DNA of 43,382 bases from Alphaproteobacteria bacterium. GTDB lineage: Bacteria; Pseudomonadota; Alphaproteobacteria; RF32; CAG-239. The position numbers and the translations under genes were made by a program. Every line of letters begins with the position of its first letter. Within the stretch, counting starts at the first letter, position 1. This document shows positions 7,418 through 14,344 of this stretch, one piece after another. Location of the stretch: assembly GCA_017475525.1 (NCBI GenBank), contig JAFVFH010000041.1:1-43382 (forward strand), read 5' to 3'. The notes under the pieces are model-generated. The model searched no databases, had not been told where the DNA came from, and saw only the letters and a program-made list of their open reading frames with translations.

Positions 7418-7821
7418 TGAACTTTATTCAAACCCTCAAAGAAAACGGTTATCAAACACAACAAACGCCTTTTGAAGCAAAAGATGTGATTGAGATACAA
7501 AAGGAATTGGTGAAAAAGGGGTATCCCTTTTTGCCGCTTGAGTTTATCGGATTTTTAAAATACTATAATGGGCTTAAAGGAGAGGACAGCGCTATTTTGG
7601 GGGTTTTGCCGAAAGATGAATGGCTTGATATTGTTGCCTTTAATGAAATGCACAACGGCTCGAAAGATATGGTGATTTTGGGCTATGATGATTTTTGCTT
7701 TTTGGTTTATGATGAAATGCAAAAAGACTATCTTTTGGTTGACAGGGACACAGGTGATGAGGTAGAAAGTTTTTCGGCTGACGGGTTGGCTGAAGGTTTG
7801 AGTTCTATTTTACACTATTGA
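7414..7821 (+). CDS. SUKH (SMI1/KNR4-like) family protein, putative immunity protein
   Basis: A 135-residue acidic protein. The pattern 'VKKGYPFLPLEFIGFLKYYNGL' near residue 35, then 'ILGVLPKDEWLDIVAFNE', 'MVILGYDDFCFLVYDEMQKDYLLVDRDTGDEVESF', and a short final helix fits the SMI1/KNR4 (SUKH) fold, where the 'LP.dfi.fl...NG' segment is typical. Many SUKH members are bacterial immunity proteins paired with nuclease toxins, often of the HNH type. Here it overlaps the upstream HNH-like gene by 4 bp. Family assignment is by motif reading only; inhibition of the neighbour is inference. Confidence 0.7.
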   Translation: MMNFIQTLKENGYQTQQTPFEAKDVIEIQKELVKKGYPFLPLEFIGFLKYYNGLKGEDSAILGVLPKDEWLDIVAFNEMHNGSKDMVILGYDDFCFLVYDEMQKDYLLVDRDTGDEVESFSADGLAEGLSSILHY

Positions 7822-7828
7822 TAAGGCA

Positions 7829-8776
7829 ATGAATAATATTTTTGAGATAAATGATGAAAACATTTCAAAAGCTGCAGATGTGATTAAAAACGGCGGTTTG
7901 GTGGCTTTTCCGACAGAAACGGTTTACGGGCTGGGGGCAAATGTTTATGACCCGAAGGCGGTGGCAAATATTTATGCGGCGAAAGGAAGGCCCTCGTTTA
8001 ATCCGCTGATTTCACATATTGCCGAGATTGATTTTTTGAAAACTTATGCGGTTGTTGATGAGCGTGTTTTGGCGCTTGCAAAGCGTTTTTGGCCGGGGCC
8101 GCTGACTTTTGTTTTGAAACGAATCGATGAAAATCCGGCGCTTGATTTAGCTTGTGCCGGTTTAAGAACCGTGACGGTCAGGATGCCAAACCATCAGGTT
8201 GCCCTTGAACTCATAAAAAAAAGCGGCGTGCCGATTGTGGCGCCGTCGGCCAATAAATCACAAACGATATCGCCGACAACCGCACGGCATGTCTATGAGA
8301 GCTTAGGTGAAAAAGTTGATATGATTTTGGACGGCGGGCAATGCAAAGTCGGTGTGGAATCGACAATCATTGATTTGACCGGTAAAGATGTTGTGTTGCT
8401 CCGTGCCGGCGGGATTGCATTGGAGGATTTGGAAGCGTTTTTAGGGCAAAAGATTTTGATTTCGCACGGTAATCCTGATTTGCCTTCATCTCCGGGACAG
8501 CTTTTAAAACATTATGCACCGGCTCATGATTTTAGAATCAATGCGGTTTCGCGCGAGGGTGATGAATTTTTTATCGGTTTCGGTGATGTGAAAGATTGTG
8601 ATTTGAATTTGAGCGTGAGCGGTGATTTATGCGAAGCGGCCTCTAATTTGTTTGCCTTTATGAGAATTGCAGACGAAGATGGGCGCAAAATTGCAATGTC
8701 GCCAATTCCAAATGAAGGATTAGGTCTTGCAATCAATGATCGTATTCGCCGTGCAGCATATAAAAAGCTCGTATAA
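7829..8776 (+). CDS. L-threonylcarbamoyladenylate synthase, Sua5 type
   Basis: Makes threonylcarbamoyl-AMP from threonine, bicarbonate and ATP, the first step of tRNA t6A37 modification. At 315 residues it has both the YrdC domain (about residues 10-200: 'GGLVAFPTETVYGLGANV', 'AKGRPSFNPLISH', 'FWPGPLTFVL', 'VPIVAPSANKSQTISPTTARHV', 'VESTIIDLTG') and the smaller C-terminal Sua5 domain after the linker 'SSPGQLLKHYAP'. That makes it Sua5 rather than short TsaC. The start lies 7 bp after the SUKH gene, with a weak AAGG. TsaB of the same pathway is encoded at 27717. Confidence 0.93.
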   Translation: MNNIFEINDENISKAADVIKNGGLVAFPTETVYGLGANVYDPKAVANIYAAKGRPSFNPLISHIAEIDFLKTYAVVDERVLALAKRFWPGPLTFVLKRIDENPALDLACAGLRTVTVRMPNHQVALELIKKSGVPIVAPSANKSQTISPTTARHVYESLGEKVDMILDGGQCKVGVESTIIDLTGKDVVLLRAGGIALEDLEAFLGQKILISHGNPDLPSSPGQLLKHYAPAHDFRINAVSREGDEFFIGFGDVKDCDLNLSVSGDLCEAASNLFAFMRIADEDGRKIAMSPIPNEGLGLAINDRIRRAAYKKLV

Positions 8777-8790
8777 CGGCTAACTAATAC

Positions 8791-8890
8791 AGATACCTTT
8801 CCTTAAGCTTGGGTCATGTAGGTTTAACTATACTCCCTTCGCTTTCGGGCAGGTATCTTATTATTTAGCTCATTCTTCGAGCTTTTTGAA
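8791..8890 (+). other. Structured 3' region with terminator after sua5
   Basis: AGATACCT (8791-8798) pairs perfectly with AGGTATCT (8851-8858). Inside are GGGT/ACTCCC and CCC/GGG pairings. A terminator hairpin AGCTC-ATTCTTC-GAGCT-TTTTT follows at 8867-8885. This may be just the sua5 3' end, or a processed small RNA. From here to 9000 I see a second palindrome (CTCCC/GGGGAG near 8942-8959) and no plausible gene. Confidence 0.45.
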
Positions 8891-9000
8891 AAAAGTCCTT
8901 ATAACAAGTCATTGGTGATTTTGTTTATGATTCCTTTCAACTCTCCCTTTTCTGGGGAGGATTGAAAAAAAAGAGGTTTATCAGATTTTTATTTTTTTGC

Positions 9001-9029
9001 TTGCAAACATCAAAAAAATATGAGATACT
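9001..9029 (+). promoter_or_regulatory. Promoter for leader RNA family 1, copy 2
   Basis: TTGCAA, 17 bp, GATACT; an alternative TTGCTT, 16 bp, TATGAG overlaps it. Predicted start near 9036. Weaker than the promoter of the other copy. Confidence 0.45.
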
Positions 9030-9035
9030 CTTATG

Positions 9036-9293
9036 TGGATAAGAAATGTAACTTTCTTATCAAGTGTCTTGATAAGGCGCGGGGCTTTAACGAGCTTTTT
9101 GATGCTAGACAGCGAAAGGATAACGCTGTAAAGGTGCTATCTTTTAATTTTTTAAAAGAGGCACAAGTTATCCCCGATTGAAGTCGGGGAGCCGGTAGCG
9201 AATGTTCAAGGTTTATCCCAAAGGCTATCGGAGTCATTTTCTAGCATATGATTCGTTAACTCTCCCGACCGTCTTTCAAGAGGCGGCTTTTTT
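9036..9293 (+). ncRNA. Structured leader RNA, family 1, copy 2
   Basis: Aligns with 2166-2422 (minus strand). Nearly identical blocks are ATCAAGTGTCTTGATA, GGCGCGG, GTCGGGGAGCCG and TGTTCAAGGTTT. The stems keep pairing while changing sequence: ATGCTAG/CTAGCAT here against TTGCAGG/CCTGCAA there, ACAGCG/CGCTGT against CAGTG/CACTG, and CCGGTAGC/GCTATCGG against CCGATGAT/ATCATCGG. An intrinsic terminator (CCGTCTT/AGAGGCGG plus T6, 9267-9293) closes it 30 bp before the next start codon. This is a cis-acting leader or an independent RNA of unknown class. Confidence 0.7.
9267..9293 (+). terminator. Intrinsic terminator ending leader RNA copy 2
   Basis: CCGTCTT/AGAGGCGG stem followed by six T, between the conserved RNA fold and the ribosome binding site of the gene at 9323. 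Confidence 0.75.
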
Positions 9294-9322
9294 AATTATA
9301 TTTTTTACGAAAGGAAAAAATC

Positions 9323-9658
9323 ATGAACAAAATAATGTTTTTATTTGCGTCATTTATGATTTTTGCATCCGCTCAGGTTATGGCGCAGGAGGTGGAAATC
9401 GTTGATGGTGGCAATGCGTGGCTGAAGGTTACGACCTATTCGGACGGGAAATACATTGTCAGTTGTCCTAAATCATATTGTACGGAGGCTGATATGCCAA
9501 ATCAGTATGGCGGGATTGGTATGGCTGTCGGGGCAAAGTATAATACTGAGGGAATTTTAACTGAAATTACTCGTTCTCAAACTGTATATACGGTTAGTCG
9601 AATTAAAAACACCGTGACGATTTGTAGTCAGGGCCATAGTGGCGGTAGCGTTAATTGA
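9323..9658 (+). CDS. Small secreted protein of unknown function
   Basis: A 111-residue protein with a Sec signal peptide (MNKIMFLFASFMIFASAQVMA, cleavage before QEVE). The mature part of about 90 residues is predicted beta-rich and has three Cys ('SCPKSYCT', 'TICSQ'). It lacks the TGNTF tag. It is the first gene behind leader RNA copy 2, with AAAGGAAAA before the ATG, and ends 13 bp before the next secreted protein, so the two are probably co-transcribed and may act together. No family is recognised. Confidence 0.75.
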   Translation: MNKIMFLFASFMIFASAQVMAQEVEIVDGGNAWLKVTTYSDGKYIVSCPKSYCTEADMPNQYGGIGMAVGAKYNTEGILTEITRSQTVYTVSRIKNTVTICSQGHSGGSVN

Positions 9659-9671
9659 TAAGGAGAAAATT

Positions 9672-10106
9672 ATGAAAAAGATTGTATTGTTTATTTTATT
9701 GATGGGATGTTTGGGATATAAGAATGCCAATGCTCAAACATGCTACACCTCTGAACCGGGCGTGGATGCCGGAGAATTTTTTAATCAGGCATTTCAAGGT
9801 AACTATCCCACAGAGATGTTGCCATATCCTTTTTCTTATTCTTACGAAGATAATGCTTTTTTGAATACAGGTAATGATTCGGGTGATGATTCGGGTAGCT
9901 CTGAAACGGGCGGCACGGAAGTTTCGGGCGATGAAACAGGTGGTTCTGAAACGGGCGGCACGACGGTTTCGGGTGATGAAACAGGTGAAAGTCAGTCAGG
10001 CACCACTCAGTCTTCAACGCATACAATCAAGCGCATTTATACCACTGAGGAAGCCGCGGCGCTTTCAAAGAAAACAGGGAATACCTTCCGTTTGCGTTAT
10101 AAATAA
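9672..10106 (+). CDS. Secreted Ser/Gly/Glu-rich protein with C-terminal TGNTF tag
   Basis: A 144-residue protein. Signal peptide at residues 1-22 (MKKIVLFILLMGCLGYKNANA). A short N-terminal part (about 23-65) contains aromatic residues ('YPFSYSYEDNAF'), followed by a low-complexity region of acidic, Ser, Gly and Thr residues that includes two 15-residue repeats (SETGGTxVSGDETGG). It ends with the shared tag: RIYTTEEA then LSKKTGNTFRLRYK. The start is chosen at 9672 because AAGGAGAAAATT precedes that ATG and the signal peptide begins there. The body looks like a flexible linker, so the tag may be the main functional end. Confidence 0.8.
   Translation: MKKIVLFILLMGCLGYKNANAQTCYTSEPGVDAGEFFNQAFQGNYPTEMLPYPFSYSYEDNAFLNTGNDSGDDSGSSETGGTEVSGDETGGSETGGTTVSGDETGESQSGTTQSSTHTIKRIYTTEEAAALSKKTGNTFRLRYK
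9900..9989 (+). repeat. Two 45-bp in-frame tandem repeats
   Basis: Each unit begins TCTGAAACGGGCGGCACG and encodes SETGGTxVSGDETG(G/E). The units differ by a few substitutions. They lie inside the coding region of the Ser/Gly-rich secreted protein and probably change its linker length. Confidence 0.8.
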
Positions 10107-10135
10107 GGCATTGCTTCGCAATTTGTTTTATGGAC

Positions 10136-10200
10136 CCTCGGGATTGGCTAAAGCCAACCCAAGGGTGACAATAATAGTAAAAACCAACCCAAGGGTGACA
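10136..10200. repeat. REP-like palindrome, copy 2, with partial tandem copy
   Basis: CTCGGGATTGGCT, loop, AGCCAACCCAAGGGTGACA, then a second partial unit with ACCAACCCAAGGGTGACA at 10183-10200. Compare 2549-2586. Confidence 0.6.
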
Positions 10201-10228
10201 GTAAAAAGGGTGTGACAAGCAAGAAAAG

Positions 10229-10272
10229 GCCGGGATTGCCGCGCCCCTGACGGGGCTCGTGATGATGATAAA
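10229..10272. repeat. GC-rich palindromic element
   Basis: CCGGGATTGCCGCGCCCC with the hairpin GCCCC-TGAC-GGGGC, then CTCGTGATGATG. This resembles the 'GGATTGC..GGGGC..ATGA' type of repeated extragenic palindrome that I associate with alphaproteobacterial genomes; that link is from memory. Confidence 0.5.
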
Positions 10273-10299
10273 AAAGGGGATTTGCCACCCCCACCAAAA

Positions 10300-10339
10300 C
10301 TCCCCCCTCTTAACCGCGCCAAAGGCACTGAGGGGGAGG
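10300..10339. repeat. Palindrome CTCCCCC / GGGGGAG
   Basis: CTCCCCCCTCTTAACC, then GCGCCAAAGGCAC, then GAGGGGGAG. It forms a third module of the palindrome-rich gap 10107-10430, which holds no gene I can support apart from the hfq promoter at its end. Confidence 0.45.
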
Positions 10340-10432
10340 ATAAAAAAAATGGATGACGGGAAAAAAGAAAGCGCTCGGAGGGATGATGGAAAGAAATATT
10401 CATAAACTTATCCCCCTTGCTCAAAAATGCGC

Positions 10433-10461
10433 TTTACATTGAAAAACAATATGCCTATTCT
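10433..10461 (+). promoter_or_regulatory. hfq promoter
   Basis: TTTACA, 17 bp, TATTCT, 38 bp before the hfq start codon. Confidence 0.65.
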
Positions 10462-10499
10462 GATAAGGTCATTTAGAATAAATTAAAAGGAATAAGACA

Positions 10500-10718
10500 A
10501 TGACTAAAAATGCTCAAGAAGATTTTTTATCGGATATTAAAGAAAACAAAATTTCCGTGACGGTCTTTTTAATCAATGGGGTAAAACTTCAAGGTGTGAT
10601 TACGTTTTTTGATGATGATGCGCTTCTTTTAAGAAGAGACGGACATACACAACTTGTTTATAAACATGCCGTTTCAACGATTATGCCTTCACAAGCCGTT
10701 GACGTGGCAGAAATATAA
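10500..10718 (+). CDS. hfq: RNA chaperone Hfq
   Basis: A hexameric Sm-like RNA chaperone pairing small RNAs with mRNAs. At 72 residues it is a short form with almost no C-terminal tail. The Sm1 motif ('[31 protein letters not shown]') and Sm2 motif ('[14 protein letters not shown]', carrying the YKHA signature) are complete. It is preceded by AAAAGGAATAAGACA, a good ribosome binding site, and followed two bases later by hflX, the usual neighbour in Proteobacteria. Its presence makes the sRNA candidates in this window more plausible. Confidence 0.97.
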   Translation: MTKNAQEDFLSDIKENKISVTVFLINGVKLQGVITFFDDDALLLRRDGHTQLVYKHAVSTIMPSQAVDVAEI

Positions 10719-10720
10719 AA

Positions 10721-12028
10721 TTGCTTGAAATAGAGCAAAATAATGTGACAAACGCTATTGTTATCTGCCCCGTGGTGGCTGATGACAAGAAGAGTATATC
10801 GCCCGAAAGCCGCTTGAATGAGGCTGTCTGGCTTTCACTTGCGATTGACTTAAATATTGTTTATTCTGAGATTGTGCGTGTTAAAGAAATCAAGCCGGCA
10901 ACCTATTTTTCAAAAGGGTTTATTGAAAAAATATTGCCTGTTTTGCAATCTAATGATGTGTTTTTGATGGTTGTGGATACGGCATTGACGCCTATTCAAC
11001 AGCGCAATCTTGAAAAGGTTTTGAAGCTCAAGGTTATTGATCGGACAGCGCTTATTTTGGAAATTTTCGGCGAAAGAGCTCAGACAAGCGAGGGAAAATT
11101 GCAAGTTGAGCTTGCGCATTTAACTTATCAGCGTTCGCGTTTGGTCAGAAGCTGGACTCACCTTGAGCGGCAACGCGGCGGTGCAGGCTTTTTGGGCGGT
11201 CCGGGTGAGAAGCAGATTGAGCTTGATAAGCGTTTGATTGATGATAAAATCATTAAAATTAAAAAAGAGCTTGAAAAGGTTAAAAATACGCGTTCGCTCC
11301 AACGTGGCAACCGCAAAAAAGTGCCGTATCCGATTGTGGCATTGGTCGGGTATACAAATGCCGGAAAATCATCGCTTTTCAACAGGCTTACAAAAGATGA
11401 CGTGATGGTGGCAAATATGCTTTTTGCAACGCTTGATCCGACTTTGAGAAAAATAAAGTTGCCATCAGGTATGGAGATTATATTATCAGATACGGTCGGG
11501 TTTATCTCAGATTTGCCCCATGAGCTTGTGATGGCATTTCGCTCGACTTTGGAAGAAGTTTTGGAAGCTGATGTTGTGGTGCATGTCAGGGATATATCAA
11601 ACATTGATACAGATGCACAACGCAAAGATGTTTTAGAGGTTTTGCACCATCTGAGCTTAAAAGATATTGAGCATGAAAAAAACTATATTGAGGTTTTGAA
11701 TAAAACAGATTTGTTATCGGCAGACGAAAAGAGCATTTTGCAAAAAAAGCTATTGCACAAACCGGATAATATGTTGTCTGTCTCTGCGTTGACAGGTGAT
11801 GGCTGTGATGCTCTTTTGTCCCTTATTGATCAAAAACTGACAGGTGATTTTGAAAAGGTTTTGTTTGACGTTCCGGTACAAGACGGCAAGGCTTTGAGTT
11901 TGATTTATCAAAATGCAAAAGTTTTGAAAACAATTGAACAAGATGGTGTCTTGACACTTGTTTCAAAAGCTGATGCCAAACATGCTCAAAAGTTAAAAGC
12001 TTTATTACCGAATTATATCAAGCACTAG
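10721..12028 (+). CDS. hflX: GTPase HflX
   Basis: Ribosome-associated GTPase that splits stalled or idle ribosomes. 435 residues. The N-terminal HflX domain contains 'ALTPIQQRNLEKVLKLKVIDRTALILEIF', then a glycine-rich region 'RQRGGAGFLGGPGEKQIE', a coiled coil and the G domain: G1 'GYTNAGKSS', G3 'DTVGFI', G4 'NKTD', G5 'SALTG'. It begins two bases after the hfq stop with a TTG codon; the next ATG is too far in to be the start, so I accept TTG. It is almost certainly coupled to hfq translation. Confidence 0.93.
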   Translation: MLEIEQNNVTNAIVICPVVADDKKSISPESRLNEAVWLSLAIDLNIVYSEIVRVKEIKPATYFSKGFIEKILPVLQSNDVFLMVVDTALTPIQQRNLEKVLKLKVIDRTALILEIFGERAQTSEGKLQVELAHLTYQRSRLVRSWTHLERQRGGAGFLGGPGEKQIELDKRLIDDKIIKIKKELEKVKNTRSLQRGNRKKVPYPIVALVGYTNAGKSSLFNRLTKDDVMVANMLFATLDPTLRKIKLPSGMEIILSDTVGFISDLPHELVMAFRSTLEEVLEADVVVHVRDISNIDTDAQRKDVLEVLHHLSLKDIEHEKNYIEVLNKTDLLSADEKSILQKKLLHKPDNMLSVSALTGDGCDALLSLIDQKLTGDFEKVLFDVPVQDGKALSLIYQNAKVLKTIEQDGVLTLVSKADAKHAQKLKALLPNYIKH

Positions 12029-12083
12029 GAATTTTGTTTCAAGTGACTATTTTTTAGGCATTCACTTTCAAAAGGAGGTGTGA

Positions 12084-12446
12084 ATGTATCAAAAAATTTT
12101 GTTTGCCGTGTTATTAGTGCTTGTTTCGTGCACGCTGAACGAGAAAATGACATATTCCGAAAAATTGGCACCATGGATCGGACAAGATTCGTATGCGTTA
12201 TTTAAAACTTGGGGCAGACCCGATGATGTTTTTGCCATCAACGGGACGGATTATGCTTGGGTATATGTTAAAAAAGGGCTTCAAGCACATCATGATCTTT
12301 ATCAAAATGTGTTTTCATATGAGGGGTGGCAAGGACTGAAATACGGACAACCAGAGCAAGCCAATGTTTATTATTGCAAAACCTACTTTACAATTCGAAA
12401 CGGTTTGATTATCAACTATTCTTTCAACGGGGACGATTGCTCTTGA
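12084..12446 (+). CDS. Putative lipoprotein, W-G-x-P family, paralogue of 36609
   Basis: A 120-residue protein with a lipoprotein signal peptide (lipobox 'LVLVSC', Cys near residue 13). The mature part has 'KLAPWIGQDSYALFKTWGRPDDVF' and ends 'IRNGLIINYSFNGDDC'. The same skeleton (W-[IV]-G-Q, W-G-[RK]-P, then NxGxI..Y..xG[DN]xC) occurs in the lipoprotein at 36609, so the two are distant paralogues. It has a very strong Shine-Dalgarno sequence (AAAGGAGGTG) 3 bp before ATG. It is downstream of hflX with about 55 bp between and convergent with ftsZ. The function is unknown; envelope localisation is likely. Confidence 0.75.
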   Translation: MYQKILFAVLLVLVSCTLNEKMTYSEKLAPWIGQDSYALFKTWGRPDDVFAINGTDYAWVYVKKGLQAHHDLYQNVFSYEGWQGLKYGQPEQANVYYCKTYFTIRNGLIINYSFNGDDCS

Positions 12447-12454
12447 AGTTGTTG

Positions 12455-12492
12455 AAAAAAAACGCCGCTTTTATGCGGCGTTTGCTTTTTTT
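12455..12492. terminator. Bidirectional terminator between lipoprotein gene and ftsZ
   Basis: AACGCCGC-TTTTAT-GCGGCGTT, flanked by an A-run on the left and a T-run on the right, so it works for both converging transcripts. Confidence 0.9.
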
Positions 12493-12495
12493 AGG

Positions 12496-14256
12496 TTATT
12501 TCCTTCGTAAAAATGAAGGGATATCTAAATTATCAAAGTTATTATCAGTTGATGAAAAATCAACAGATTCTGAACCGGATGAAAGCGAAGGTGCTGAAAC
12601 CTGTGCAAAGCGCTCATCAATGTTCGGTGTGTCCTTGCGGTTTTTACGCGCTCTTGATATACCTAAGATTTTATCAATGAACTTTGTTTTAGAGGGGGCT
12701 TGATACGATGCTTCATCCTCTTTCGGTTCGTCGTTTCGATCTATAAAATGAGGTTCGCTTTGTTCGGGAAACAAAACCGGCTCACTTTCAAAGTCATTGA
12801 TTTGTGTTTTTGAAGTGAAAATATCTTTATCATCGGGCAAAAAATCTGAAATAGACTTTTCAAAGGATTCAACGCTTTCAGGCGTCGGTGTCTTGTTGAT
12901 GATGGCGTTAAAAAGCGCAGAAGCTTGAGGCGCTTCGGGAATGGCTGTCGAACGCTCAAGATTTTCAAAATCATCAAAACGCGAAAAATCAGGTGTGACA
13001 TTTGTTTGAGATTCATTTTCGGTATCTTCAGCTGTGGTGGAAATTTCGGCTTCTTTTAACTCTGTTTCTTCAATTTGTTCAGTAACCGGTTGCTCTGTTT
13101 CAATTGCCTCATACTCATCACTTTGAGAGACTTCATTTTCGGGATTTGCTTTGAAACGTTCTAAATTGTCATCGATTTCTTCTTTGGTGATGGCAAAATT
13201 ATTTTCAGCTTTTGTTTCATTAGAAAAACTTTCGTCAATATATGCGGCGGAACCTAAAGCTTTTTCTTTGAAACGGGAACCCGGTTTATTTTCAATACCG
13301 GTCACAACAATAGAAACGCGAATTTTACCCTTCAAATCAGAATCAAAGCTTGAGCCGAAAATGATGTTTGCATCTTCGTCAACTTCATCTTTGATGATGT
13401 TTGCGGCTTCATCGACTTCAAGCAATGTCATGTCATCGCCGCCCGTGACGTTAATCAAAACGCCTTTAGCGCCTTTCATTGAACAATCGTCCAATAAGGG
13501 GTTGGAAAGTGCTTGTTCTGCCGCAACACGTGCGCGATTTTCGCCTTCGGCTTCGCCCGTGCCCATGATGGCCTTGCCTTTATCTTCCATGATGCTTTTA
13601 ATATCGGCAAAATCAAGGTTGATAAGACCCGGCATCATCATCAGGTCTGTAATGGAACGAACGCCGGAATAAAGAACATTATCGACCATTATGAAAGCAT
13701 CGGCAAAAGTTGTGTTTTTATCGGCGACACGGAAAAGATTTTGGTTCGGAATAATGATTAAGCTATCAACTTCCTGAGTAAATTTTGCCAGAGCATCTTC
13801 AGCGATTCCCATACGTTTTTTGCCTTCAAAGGCAAATGGCTTTGTGACAACGCCGACGGTTAAAATTCCTTTTTCTTTAGCTGTCTTTGCAACCACGGGT
13901 GCTGCACCGGAGCCTGTGCCGCCGCCCATGCCCGCCGTGATGAAGACCATGTTTAAGCCTTCAAGCTCTTTTTCGATTTCGCTTTGTGCTTCTTCTGCCG
14001 CTAATTTGCCGATTTCAGGGCGTGCGCCGGCACCTAAACCTTGTGTGATTTTGAGGCCAAGCTGGATTTTACGGCTTGCTTTAGAATTTGCCAAAGCTTG
14101 CGAATCGGTATTGGCAACAATAAAGTCAACTCCTTCCAGATTTTTAGAAATCATATTATTAACGGCATTACCGCCACCACCGCCGACACCAATGACGGCA
14201 ATGCGCGGTTTTAAATGAACAATTTGGGTTTCGGGAACAGCTAAATTAATTGACAT
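12496..14256 (-). CDS. ftsZ: Cell division protein FtsZ (long alphaproteobacterial form)
   Basis: Tubulin-like GTPase forming the division ring. At 586 residues it is much longer than E. coli FtsZ (383). The GTPase core (about residues 15-330) has '[13 protein letters not shown]', the tubulin signature '[12 protein letters not shown]' and the T7 loop region '[11 protein letters not shown]'. A long acidic, Glu/Ser-rich linker of about 240 residues follows, with the conserved C-terminal peptide '[11 protein letters not shown]', which binds FtsA and other membrane tethers. The extended linker is usual in Alphaproteobacteria. It is the last gene of the mraY-ftsW-murB-ftsQ-ftsA-ftsZ run, closed by a terminator. 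Confidence 0.97.
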   Translation of the reverse strand: MSINLAVPETQIVHLKPRIAVIGVGGGGGNAVNNMISKNLEGVDFIVANTDSQALANSKASRKIQLGLKITQGLGAGARPEIGKLAAEEAQSEIEKELEGLNMVFITAGMGGGTGSGAAPVVAKTAKEKGILTVGVVTKPFAFEGKKRMGIAEDALAKFTQEVDSLIIIPNQNLFRVADKNTTFADAFIMVDNVLYSGVRSITDLMMMPGLINLDFADIKSIMEDKGKAIMGTGEAEGENRARVAAEQALSNPLLDDCSMKGAKGVLINVTGGDDMTLLEVDEAANIIKDEVDEDANIIFGSSFDSDLKGKIRVSIVVTGIENKPGSRFKEKALGSAAYIDESFSNETKAENNFAITKEEIDDNLERFKANPENEVSQSDEYEAIETEQPVTEQIEETELKEAEISTTAEDTENESQTNVTPDFSRFDDFENLERSTAIPEAPQASALFNAIINKTPTPESVESFEKSISDFLPDDKDIFTSKTQINDFESEPVLFPEQSEPHFIDRNDEPKEDEASYQAPSKTKFIDKILGISRARKNRKDTPNIDERFAQVSAPSLSSGSESVDFSSTDNNFDNLDIPSFLRRK

Positions 14257-14344
14257 CTTGTTTTAAGACTCCTAAAAAAAGGTTTTCATATGAGCGCAGT
14301 TTAACTTAAATAAATTAAGGTTTAGTTACTAAAAAAGACAATTT

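Noticed and set aside
8777..9000. A protein gene in the gap after sua5
   Set aside because: All frames are short and broken by stops. The region holds a structured 3' element, a terminator and a palindrome instead.
9900..9989. Possible CRISPR-like repeat
   Set aside because: The repeats are adjacent, in frame and coding, with no spacers and no cas genes in the window.
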